Made by a program: the position numbers and the translations under genes | Shown: positions 1-12,708 of the stretch, piece after piece | Layout: the number at the start of each line of letters is the position of its first letter | How positions within the stretch are numbered: position 1 is the stretch's first letter | DNA from: Urophycis tenuis | Taxonomy: Eukaryota; Chordata; Actinopteri; Gadiformes; Phycidae | Length of the DNA: 64,000 nt | Direction of reading: 5' to 3' | NCBI GenBank assembly: GCA_036785325.1 | Contig: JAXIVH010000018.1 | Span: 6,045,214-6,109,213, forward strand | Notes under the pieces: generated by a model | What the model saw: the letters and a program-made list of their open reading frames with translations, nothing else | Told to the model about the DNA's origin: nothing | Databases searched by the model: none

Positions 1-209
1 GACTGCTCCACCAGCTTGACGGCCAGCTGCTCCGCCTCCCTCATCTTCTGCTCCATCAGCCTCTTCTCCTCCTTGGTCTTCATGGCAGTCACCTCCAGCC
101 GCTGCCTCTCCTGCTCCGAGTCGGCCGCCTTGTGGGCCAGCAGCTTGGCCTCCTCCTCCGCGATCTGGGCCTTCTCTGCCAGGAGGTCGGCCGTCTCCTC
201 CGACCGCAG
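1..209 (-). CDS. nf2: nf2 coding exon 12 (partial)
   Basis: The exon starts after a CAG acceptor at 212-210 and reads LRSEETADLLAEKAQIAEEE onward to KMREAEQLAVKLVEQ, then runs off the left edge with no donor seen. This is the merlin-specific helical region. Confidence 0.92.
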   Translation of the reverse strand, partial: MRSEETADLLAEKAQIAEEEAKLLAHKAADSEQERQRLEVTAMKTKEEKRLMEQKMREAEQLAVKLVEQ

Positions 210-300
210 CTGGGGGGCGACAGGGGGGTTACTGTCACTGGGAGGCACTGCACACTGCACTCATTTCACTGTTACAGAAGGTAGAAGATGTAACACTAAT

Positions 301-338
<38 letters not shown>

Positions 339-3300
339 GTATATATATACATATACATATACATATATGTATATATATATATATACATACATATACACAC
401 ACACATATATATATATATGTGTATACAACAATGTTCCACTCGGATAAATGTGTTGTTTTAGTCAAGGTAACAGTCCATTAGCGGTCCAATGGCCCTTTAC
501 CTCCTCACTGCGGGGGGAAGCGCGTGAACACGGTAATCCAGTTGAGACTGTACTGATATTTAAGTAGCGATCTGGCTGACTCCGACGTGCCACACCAACA
601 AGCGGCTCATGCCAGCCACCCAGCCGATGTAGTGCATCACACAGACTTCACCTGGGCAGCTCATTTTTTAGCTCTTATTTTGCAATGGAGAATGACACCA
701 TCCACAAAAGTTCCCACACATTGAATATCTTTGTTTGTTTTTTGTTTTTATTACAGGGGCGGCAGTAGTTCAGTGGGTAGAGCGGGTGGACAGAGCGGTT
801 CGTCCGCTAACCGTAGGGTCGGTGGTTTGATCCCCTTGATCCCCCTCCTCCAACTGTCCGCATGTTGAACCTCACAAATGTACTGATTGTAAGTCGCTTT
901 GGGCAAAAGCGTCTGCTAAATGCCCCTAAGAAAAACCCTTCACTGTAACATTTATTGACTCTCACCAACACCCTGACAACAGACTGTGAATAGCCCCTCT
1001 TTTCCCACACTCTGAATCAAAACACGACCGTAAAGGATGAAGGATTACTGATGGCTTGGCCCTGCAGAGAACACGGTCGGCCATTCTAAACAGCCATTTG
1101 GACGCACTGGGGGCATTTAGAAACACCAGGCGTCTCCGGTTTTAATTGCGTTTTAGTTAGGCTGTTGTTTAATGGAGGGTTTAATGAAGGGTACTTTGTA
1201 ATTCGCCTCTTGTGTCGAGGCATTGACCAAACGATGGCGCTATGGAGAGGAGTGCTGCGGGCCGGCCGTCTCCTGGGCAGGTACACACCGAGAGACACCA
1301 GGACTCACACCGAGAGACACCAGGACTCACAGCGAGAGACACCAGGACTCACAGCGAGACACCAGGACTCACACCGAGAGACACCAGGACTCACACCGAG
1401 AGACACCAGGACTCACAGCGAGAGACACCAGGACTCACACCGAGAGACACCAGGACTCACAGCGAGAGAAACCAGGACTCACACCGAGAGACACCAGGAC
1501 TCACACCGAGACACCAGGACTCACAGCGAGAGACACCAGGACTCACACCGAGAGACACCAGGACTCACACCGAGACACCAGGACTCACACCGAGACACCA
1601 GGACTCACAGCGAGAGACACCAGGACTCACACCGAGACACCAGGACTCACAGCGAGAGACACCAGGACTCACAGCGAGAGACACCAGGACTCACACCGAG
1701 ACACCAGGACTCACATCGAGAGACACCAGGACTCACAGCGAGAGACACCAGGACTCACACCGAGACACCAGGACTCACAGCAAGAGACACCAGGACTCAC
1801 ACCGAGACACCAGGACTCACACCGAGAGACACCAGGACTCACAGCGAGAGACACCAGGACTCACACTGAGACACCAGGACTCACAGCGAGAGACACCAGG
1901 ACTCACACTGAGACACCAGGACTCACAGCGAGAGACACCAGGACTCACACTGAGACACCAGGACTCACAGCAAGAGACACCAGGACTCACAGCAAGAGAC
2001 ACCAGGACTCACACCGAGACACCAGGACTCACACCAAGAGACACCAGGACTCACAGCGAGAGACACCAGGACTCACACTGAGACACCAGGACTCACAGCG
2101 AGAGACATCAGGACTCACACCGAGACACCAGGACTCACAGCGAGAGACACCAGGACTCACACTGAGAGACACCAGGACTCACACCGAGAGACACCAGGAC
2201 TCACACCGAGACACCAGGACTCACACCGAGACACCAGGACTCACAGCGAGAGACACCAGGACTCACAGCGAGAGACACCAAGACTCACAGCGAGAGACAC
2301 CAAGACTCACACCGAGAGACACCAGGACTCACACCGAGACACCAGGACTCACACCGAGAGAAACCAGGACTCACACCGAGACACCAGGACTCACACCGAG
2401 AGACACCAGGACTCACACCGAGACACCAGGACTCACAGCGAGAGACACCAGGACTCACACCGAGAGACACCAGGACTCACACCGAGAGACACCAGGACTC
2501 ACAGCGAGAGACACCAGGACTCACACCGAGAGACACCAGGACTCACAGCGAGAGAAACCAGGACTCACACCGAGAGACACCAGGACTCACACCGAGAGAC
2601 ACCAAGACTCACAGCGAGAGACACCAGGACTCACACCGAGAGACACCAGGACTCACACCGAGAGACACCAGGACTCACAGCGAGAGACACCAGGACTCAC
2701 ACCGAGAGACACCAGGACTCACACCGAGAGACACCAGGACTCACAGCGAGAGACACCAGGACTCACACTGAGACACCAGGACTCACACTGAGACACCAGG
2801 ACTCACAGCGAGAGACATCAGGACTCACAGCGAGAGACATCAGGACTCACACCGAGACACCAGGACTCACAGCGAGAGACACCAGGACTCACACTGAGAG
2901 ACACCAGGACTCACACCGAGAGACACCAGGACTCACAGCGAGAGACACCAGGACTCACACCGAGACACCAGGACTCACACCGAGAGACACCAGGACTCAC
3001 ACCGAGAGACACCAGGACTCACACCGAGACACCAGGACTCACACTGAGAGACACCAGGACTCACACCGAGACACCAGGACTCACAGCGAGAGACATCAGG
3101 ACTCACACCGAGACACCAGGACTCACAGCGAGAGACACCAGGACTCACACTGAGAGACACCAGGACTCACACCGAGAGACACCAGGACTCACACCGAGAC
3201 ACCAGGACTCACACCGAGACACCAGGACTCACACCGAGAGACATCAGGACTCACAGCGAGAGACATCAGGACTCACACCGAGAGACACCAGGACTCACAC

Positions 3301-4470
3301 CGAGACACCAGGACTCACAGCGAGAGACACCAGGACTCACAGCGAGACACCAGGACTCACAGCGAGAGACACCAGGACTCACACCGAGACACCAGGACTC
3401 ACACCGAGACACCAGGACTCACACCGAGACACCAGGACTCACACCGGCGATCAAGTCTGTAGTTTCCCGCGTCAAGATAGCCGAGCGTGAATATCTGATG
3501 AAGATCAGATTTCTTTCAGACTTCAAAACACTACAGAAGCATACACAAATTGTAGTTTGCCGACACTTAATCAATTCAATTGCCGCGACACTTTCACATC
3601 TGGATATGGCCCCATTCACACAGGCAGCCGTTCCCTGCAATGCTCTGGAACATTTCCTGCAAGAGGTCATGTGTGAATGGGAACAGGGATCCATATTCCG
3701 GGAAATCTGCTACGGGTGATTTGCCTGCTCAAGATCAAGTAACATTTCCAAATGGCTGTGTTGTGAATGAAAGCAGCGACGTGTCTGCCTGGAGAGACCA
3801 GTAAATGGTTCCGATCATCTGACGTTAGCTGCGTAAATATGGTGCGAGTGAACCAATCACAAGACTCCGCTGATATTTGAATTTGGGATGTTTTGATAAC
3901 GATAACAATACAGCCTCTCTTGTTTACAAAAAGCCCCTTTCAGGAATGGCTGGAAAGCGAACAGATTCCCAAATAAGGGAGGTTCTCTCAGTCCGCAGTA
4001 TTTAAGACAGCTGGTGTCCATAGCTGCTGCATTACCACCATCTGCTGGTCGGTCCCTTGTCCCATCTATTCCAGCCTTTCTGTGCCATGTGTGAAAGGGT
4101 GCAAAACGGAAATGTTCCTGAGCATAGCTGCATGTATGAATAGGGAAGTCGACGCTGGCGATACTGGAGAGGTTATCCCAGTAATTAGCCAGAGGCTTTA
4201 GGTGAAGTGGCTGATTTTGTGCCGCACTGGTGTGAATGGACTTCTAGCAGGGAGTCTGGAGGCACTGTTATGAAGTACTGACTGAAATGTTACATCTCCA
4301 AGGACGGCGCCCTCACCAGTGCCTCGTTGGCCAGTCGTGCTTCATCTTGGAGCTGAAAGAGTCTCCTCTCCATCTCCTCTTTGGCCCGCTCTGCTTCCTC
4401 CCTCATCTGCTTCTCCCGGGCCAGGATCTGCCGCTCCACCTGGAGGGAGGGAGGGGGGGGGGGGGGGGAA

Positions 4471-4502
<32 letters not shown>

Positions 4503-7500
4503 CGAGAGAGAGAGAGAAGGGTTAACACCACATTCAATGATGACGAATGGACAAACCATCCATTGTTACTGTCAAACTACTTTGATCTGTCTCCGTATGA
4601 CCAACACATTGTATATGGTAGAGTGTCTCCCACAGAGCTTTAATGGACTGCTGGACGGACTGAACCATCTGGAGGGGAGGGGGATATTCAGGTTTGGTTC
4701 TGGGAATGTCGATTGCTGTTTTTGTGGACTCGGTCACAGTTCTGGATATTAATGTATTGCATTCTTGGCTTTTTCATAAAGTTAACAGAAAAAGAGCCAT
4801 AGGCCTTAAAATTTGTTGGACATTTCAATAGTTGCGTTTTGACAGTATGTTTTAATCTCACATGCAATAACCTATTTTTTGAATATAATAGAATGATGTG
4901 CTTTTGGACGAACCATCCATTGTTACTGTCAAACTACTTTGATCTGTCCCCGTATGACCAACACATTGTATATGGTAGAGTGTCGCAACAGTTACACACA
5001 ACTCCAGTTGAACACTTTAGTACATTGCACTATGAATTGGGGCAGCCGGCCTACTGGTTAGGGCTTTGGATTTGTAACTGGAGGGTGGCCGGTTCGAACC
5101 CCGACCAGTGCGCATGGCTGAAGTGCCCTTGAGCAAGGCACCTAACCCCTCACTGCTCCCCGAGCGCCGCTGTTGCAGGCAGCTCACTGCATCGGGTTTA
5201 AGTGTGTGCTTCACCTCACTGTGTGCTTCACCATCACTGTGTTCTGAGTGTGTCACTAATTCACGATTGGGTTAAATGCAGAAGACCAAATTTCCCTCAC
5301 GGGATCAAATCAGTAATTCTTCTTCTTCTGAAACATTATCAGATTCCAAACACGTATTGAACAGGGTAAGGGTTAGCATACACACACACAATTATTCATG
5401 TTATCGTATATCACAAAGAGCTACAGTCATAAATTAGAGGATTGTAGTGTGACAGCCAATGGTGGTGGCTTAGCCTTGTGAGACGATCCAGATAGTATCG
5501 TCTGGCCTCGTCTGACTGATATTCGTCTGAATATCAGTCTGGCCTCGGCTGGCCATGACCTTCAGTTGTTAAAGAAAACTGCAGCCAATGAGAGTGTCGC
5601 TCAAATGACGAACACGGTTGAAAGTAAAGCCAAAGCATTCTAATCTGAGAAAAGCCTTCCAATGCAGATTTCGGTCAATCTTTTAACATTGTTGGTCAGT
5701 CTTATTCTGGATCAGAACAGGCTGCTCTCTACATCTAAATTTTCCTCGGCCCCGCCATTAGGTTTCTATTTGGGCAAACTGTGGCCCTCCTGGTTCGTCA
5801 AGCACTGAAGCTCCCTTCCGGAGCGCGGGTCGGCCCGATCATTGTTGGAACAGGCTTTCCGCGGGATGGAGGCCATGCTAATGTGCACAGGGAAACGAGA
5901 TCGGATGGTCTCCCTCAGGCTACTGGTGGTGGATGAGGCTGAGGCTTGGAAAAGCTGACCTTCTTGCGCGCCTTCTCTTCTTTGGCCTGAGCCTTCATCT
6001 GCTGCACTTCGATCGAGTCAACCTTCCTCCTCCTCATGAACAGATCATGGTTGCCGATGCACAGCTGCAAGATCTGGAAGAGACCCGGGCAAGAGCAGTC
6101 AACCATTACATGATCCACCCTGTCAAATAAGGCTGTTGGTGAGACTGCTGATCAATGAAACTCACAAGTTTGTTGACACGCAGCTGGGACGAGTAAAACT
6201 TGAAAACCTCTTTCTTCTTGTCCAGGGGTTTAATCGTGAACTGGATTGTGGGAAACAAATTACAGAACAGTTTACGGTGAACATAGAACTCACTTTTTTC
6301 ACTTGTCACATACTCAATAAGTTTCCGCTGCCTAATCACTCTCTTCAAGGTGAGTGGTATGGGAGTGAGGCTGATCAATAGAACAAGACCATTCTATTCA
6401 TCACCTGCGAGTTTGATATTTCCATTGATATATTGAGAGATCGCAAATTTTCCCCCACATGATTTATATTGTATTCATTCCAGGTTATTGTGCATTTTAA
6501 AAACACAGAAACCTAAAATAATTAATAATTGTTTATTTAAATATATATCTAGGAAGATTTTAAATCATTTCCACCAGGGAGGGCACTGCCCTAGCGTCCT
6601 CTATTTGACAGGCACCACTGGTCCAGATCATCCAATATAAGGTTGCACCAGCAGAATCTGTGGAATAGCACACAGCCCTCATGCTGCCTGTACCTCCTTC
6701 TCGCTGTAGGAGATGTTGCGGATGTCGCTCCAGGGGAAGGACTTGTTGGGGTTGAGCTTGCTGTTGGGGCTGTAGATGTGAAGGCCCTGGGCGTCTACAC
6801 CCAGTAGCAGGTCAGTGTCTCTCTTGTTTTGCTGTCACGGATCATTTGGACAAAACAGGAAGCAAGTTATCAACACGTGCACTCATCGGCTGTGTGTCTG
6901 TGGTCAGTGGGGTCAAGGAGATCACACATACAATGGACGCTGCAAGTACTGCAAAGGTGTTTGTCCATTTAAGTCAGGTGACTTAAATGGACACGCTGTT
7001 TCTGTTGCTCTACCCACTTCCCTCAAATAACAATAAGCTCGCTTGCCTAAACTGACAAAAACTAAACTACATATTTTGTGCAATTGCCGATGTGTTTACC
7101 AAATTGAGTCACATCAATTTGTTTAGTTAGAATGCTTTTTATTGTTCATTAACATTGCTGATATTCTGCAGCTGATGTGGGTTGGATAGGCCGTTTGCTG
7201 TGGACTGTAGGTCTATAAAAACCAGGGGCCTCATTTATCAACCGTGCGTACGCACAGATTTGTGCTTACGCAGTGCGTACGAACATTCCCACGCAAAGTA
7301 TGGGATTCATCAACTTGTACTTGTGCGTAGGAATGTGCGTAAATTTAAGCACAACTCTGACCATGCGTACGCACAAAACCTAGTGGTAGAATAGTGAAAC
7401 TACTAAGAGAACCCGTTAAGAGTTGCAGTGTTCAGCAATCACAAACGTCACACATATCCCCTGTATCCTCTAATTAATAACAATTCTCATTTAGTAAGTT

Positions 7501-10500
7501 AGCAGACATTTTTGAATAATTGGTATGACAAGTTATAAAAGACAGCTGGGACAGGACAACCTAAAAAAGACAACTTGAAATAAGGACGATGGCGCATCTT
7601 GCACTTTTGGAAAATTTAGAGAACCGTGCGCTCCGCAGGGAGCGCGTTTTCAAAGAGCGTGTGGATTTGCTCAGTCAGAGCACAGAGTGGCTTCTCAGTA
7701 GGTACAGATTCCCCAAAAATATACTTGTGGATTTATGCCGGGATTTACAACATACTATATTGAAGCGAGAGACCAAACGAACCAAAGCCATCCCAGTGCA
7801 CATCCAGCTCCTGTCCACACTGGGATTTTTGGCCACCGGGACATTTCAACATGCGGCATTTCACAGCCGACACTGAGTAGAATCATGCCAGCAGTGTTGG
7901 ATGCAATCATTTCTCTAGCCCCGCTTTACATTCAGTTCCCGTTAATTCCACGCCGTCGCTGGATTCGCAAATATAATTGGAGCCATATAGATTGCACACA
8001 CATCACAATAAAAGCACCATCACACAATGAATTCAGTTACGTTAACAGGAAAGGACTTCATTTAATTAATACACAAATAATCTAATGCCAATAGATTGCC
8101 GCTACCATATATGGTCAATTGGAGGCGTTTCTGAATGCAAATGACTCTAACCGTGCACGAGCATGGTAGTTGAGAACAGGTGGGATTTATCATCACGGAT
8201 TACTTACTGGTGTGCTTATGACCCGTGTACGCACGTTTGATGAATGCAGATTTTTTTGTACTTACGCACATTCTAAATTTCATGCGTACGAACAAAATTA
8301 TAACTTTTCCTACGCACGGTTGATAAATGAGGCCCCTGGACTTACAGTAATGGAGAAGTAGCTGATGCCATACATCTCGAGGTCCTGGGCAATCTTCAGG
8401 TAGTCCATCTCAGCTTCATCTCTGCAGGGGGCAAACCAAAACAATAAACTCACAATGAGAAAGCTTTAATAATGACCTTTAATACTTGGAAATCATAAGA
8501 ACCATTAGAACAAAAACACCTGTCTCAGAAGAGGCCTTTGTACCTCGGCACGACAGGAAGCCTGATCGGTGAGAGTACAGCCAAGACAACGAGTCTGTTA
8601 CCTTATAAATATATCAATATCATATTTTTAATACATAGATATATGCATTTTCATGTTATTTTTGACCATTTGATAAATAACAATGTCAATTATATTTATT
8701 ATGAGTTAATGAACCCCCATTACTCAAATTGCTAAAAAGCATAAAAATGTCATTAAGACACTGCTGGACCAGTCAAATGCAGAAGGCACATCCTGTATTC
8801 ATCTACTTATTTATATAGCCCAGTATTCACCTGTGATACCTCCCCATTGGTTAGGGTGTTAGTATGTAAAACGTAATGGTCCTTGAAGCTTTTTCATAAG
8901 ACTAAAATGTTAAACTGTAATGTTAATGTAAAACTGAAATGAATCTCCCATCTCCCCTCTGTTCCTCAGCTCGGCATCTTTCACCTGTTGTCGCTCCATG
9001 TAGTTTATGCAGCTATGCATGTTTCTTCAGCAGAGTTTTCTGCATTTGCTTGGTTGGTAGGTTTTTATATTTCCTGAGTCAATGTTGTTGTCTGCCTCGC
9101 AAACTCTTCTTTTTGTACGGGATGGCCTGGTCCACTGAATGATGAAAACGGTCTGTGTGTGTGTGTATATGGGTATGATATAGTCCTGTGTCAACCTTAA
9201 GTCACCCAATAGTCAGTATGTGCTTCATCCGCATTGCACCCAAAATCAATTCATTCAAAGATTATTGTATTTGATGTCGGATGGGATTTTGCTTTGGCAG
9301 ACAGTGAAAACATTTTGTGGCAACCAGATATTTTTTCAATGTCGGAGGACCCTGTACATACACAACTGCCCACGCACTAGAAGAAACAAAGCTAGACAGG
9401 TTCCATGTCTTTAGGACATGATGTAGAGGAGTCATGTCTACGCCTGGTGCAAGCATCTAGGCTCTCAGCATCTGTGCCCTGGGATGAGCAGGAATGAATG
9501 GTGTAGTACCTGGCTATACCTCGGTGCTCTGCATACCATGCAGTGATCTTCTCCTCCCACATCTCCGGTGTCATCTGGTACTGCATCAGAACCTGGGGCA
9601 GGCAAGACAGGTCTGAGAGGGCAGGCCTCATGCCCCACCCTAACCCAACAGACAGACACAGACACAGACACAGACACACACACACACACTTACCCTTTTA
9701 GGCAAAAGCTCATCTTGGGCTAAGAACCCAGGCTTGTGGAAGTTTGGGTCATAGTCCCCATACTGTGTGAAATAGAGTTGTAAAAAGAGACAGAAAGACG
9801 AAAAGGAGAGGTATAGGAAAAGGTAACAGACAGCACAACAACAGATTTAAACTTGCGATGTACAACTTGAACGCCTCATTGACAGGAGCGTTTTCACGAG
9901 GGAAGCTCTGATCAGCAGGAGCTCGTCACCTTGGCTTGTACAGCATACGATGCTAGCAGAACAGAGGCTTCAGGAGAGCAGAAGATTTCTTCATCCAAAA
10001 TCTGCTTCTTCACCTATCGCACAATGAGGTCACACAATGAACAAGGGAAGAACCCAAACACCTCAACGTTGCACTTCTAACTGCAGTCTCGCCTCTATGC
10101 TAACCGTTCCACTAATGCACAATGACCAGAAAATGTGAGTGCCTTACCCTGGGGTAAGTGTCTACATAATATGACAATTTTTTATGTTTATCTGGAAAGT
10201 AAACAAAGGATATTGAAGCGCAAATGATAACAAAAGGTAAATGGGTTCCAGTCTGAATAAAGGGCTTCATGCTCACTAAAAAGGTATGCAGAGAAAAGGC
10301 TGAAGGGAATCATTTGTCCTCAGCTTAGCTAGAGACCAAACACCCCATGTAAATAAATAGAGCACCATGAAGTCTTCCATTTTGTCAAATAATTTTGATT
10401 AATTTTGATTAAAATAATGTAAGAACTGTAATTACAATAAGTTCACCTCCGTGTGGCCAGGGTAAACCGACCTGAATGCAGAGCTAAATAACGTTCCCAT

Positions 10501-12676
10501 AATGTTCCCATAGTGGTGTTTTAAAGCGAGCAGAAACAGCCACCTCCTCACCTGAAGGAAGAAGAGGTGTTGGGTAATTTCCTGGACCAATTCCTCCTCT
10601 ACTTTCTCTGGGAAGAACTTTGCCAGGAAATGAAATGTTATGGGCGAGTCCTTTGGGACTTCCTGATCCAAGACCTGCGTTATCAAAGAAAAAAAAAAAA
10701 GAGCACACAGCAGTGAGAGCCACGCCACACAGGCTGAACGTCCCAGTGCCTCACTTCCCCGTCCAGCTCCACGGACGTCCTGTCCCCGTGTCCCCGGTGG
10801 TGCGGCCCGTGGCAGACAACAGCGTCGGTTGGGGGCCGTCGGGAGCCAACCTTGTACTCTGCTGTGCCGATTGCTTGAGTCTGGTTCCACAACCTCAAAG
10901 ACGCACAGTGAAGTGCCGCACTGCCCAAGTTAACGCCGCTATTCATGTCCTAGTGAAATTGGACGTTCCAATGAAACTGAACTCCAAAGCAGTGTAAACA
11001 GTGTTGTATTGATGAGGTTTTTTTTTTTTCTGGGTAAAGACAGGATAGGGAGAAAGTGAATAGTGGCGTTGAATCGTTTCGTAGTTTGCTTCCTGCCCTC
11101 TAGCATTGATCGGAAATCAATGCATGCGGCTTTTATAAAAAGATATATTGAAGCTGAATGAAAAAAAAAGAAGAAAATCTCCCATCTCCTTCCAGTCTTT
11201 AACCAAGAGATCTGGGCTCACCCGTTTCTCAGGTTTCAGCCAGGCGTACGTGTCCTTCACGGTGTACCGCAGGCCGAAGAACCAGGTCTCCCTCAGACCC
11301 ACGGTCCGGCACACCAGATCAAACAGGTCTTTTCCCTTCCACTTGACCTGCAGTCCAGAGATAGAGGGAGTCAGTCAAGGGAGATGGCCAGCAAAAACCC
11401 TCCATTTGAGTCTTTGCGTGGAGGAGGTGAACTGACATGCTCGTATTAAACTATACAAAGTGTTGGGTTAACTTGGAGATGACAGAAACTAATCTTCTGG
11501 AGCCACTCGACTGGGGCGTCAGAGAGAGGGCTAAGCTTCTCGGTCACTCGCAGAATAACATCACGGTGTGTGTGGGTGTGCAGATGTGTGGGGCTCGTTT
11601 GCGAAAAAGGGACATTCATTCCAATACATTTTTCTGTGGCTTTTTAGCCTGCAAATAAAGAGTTTAACAGATCACTCGGGTATATTTGTCATTGTCACCA
11701 TGGACACTGTAGCCTACAGGTTGTAGGACATGGAGGAGTTAACAGCCTTTTACATTTCTCCCACACAGTCCTCTTATTGCATCCATAGTGGTAAACTGCA
11801 TTCATATAGCTATAATTATCACTGTTATACGTATTGATCATTCATCTCAATAGCAGTCTGCACTACAAGCCAATGTTTACTTGCGCTGTGGCACATGAAT
11901 ATGGTTTGCTTTTGATGGCAGTGTGCAGTTGTATCGCTATAGTTTCATTTACGATACAAACTTTCTCTGACAGATTGAGAGCTACTTTTATCAAAGCATG
12001 AAACTACCTAAAAAAAAAAAAAGTCCAAAACATGGATGAATTAAAGAAATGCACCCCCACCTCTATTCCCCTGAAAGGAGTGATGTCACACAGACCAAGG
12101 GGCCGACAGTGCAGTTATAAAGTCTGGGTTTCAAGACTCACTTCTTCAGAGTTCACCTGAACCCTGCAAAACATCCATCCTCTACCTACACCACGCCCTC
12201 ATGCTCTTACATGTTGGATGTCTTGGCACTTTACAATCGCTCCTTGTAACTTGGCACTTAGTCAGAGATGTTGTATACTAGAAATGGTTAACCTAGCAGT
12301 TGAAATGCTTGAAACTTCTGGTGAGTTTCTTAAGGCTGGTTTATGCTTCCGCGTAGGACGTGCGTCGTGATCACGCAATGGCCACGCCGTTGCTCGGACG
12401 CCGTTGCTCGGACGCCGTCATGAGCCCGTGATACTTCAACGGAGGGATTGCGTGGGGTTTACGTCTCGAAATGCAATTCGTTGCCACACCGGTAGAGGGA
12501 CCAGAATGACCATTCTGGTCATTACATACGGATTACTAGTTAAAAAAAGTTTACCGAAATGAAATGAAGGCATATCTATATACAAACATATACATATAAA
12601 CTTTTGCCTTCATTTCTGTAAACTTTTTTTTAACTCGCTAGTAATCCGCAATGACCAGAATGGTCATTACATACGG

Positions 12677-12708
<32 letters not shown>

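Noticed and set aside
1165..2791. Long plus-strand ORFs (up to 522 codons) rich in RDTRTHTERHQDS
   Set aside because: They run through the 20/22-bp minisatellite, which has no stop in any plus frame. Nothing outside the repeat supports a gene.
1284..3446. CRISPR-like array
   Set aside because: Units are directly adjacent with no unique spacers, in a vertebrate intron. It is a minisatellite.
5039..5115. Possible tRNA gene (box A and box B present)
   Set aside because: The tRNA-like part continues into a SINE body with a TTC-rich tail, and the stem pairing is poor.
7222..8339. Active Harbinger transposon
   Set aside because: The transposase is frameshifted and lacks most of the catalytic domain; the partner Myb-like ORF is absent.
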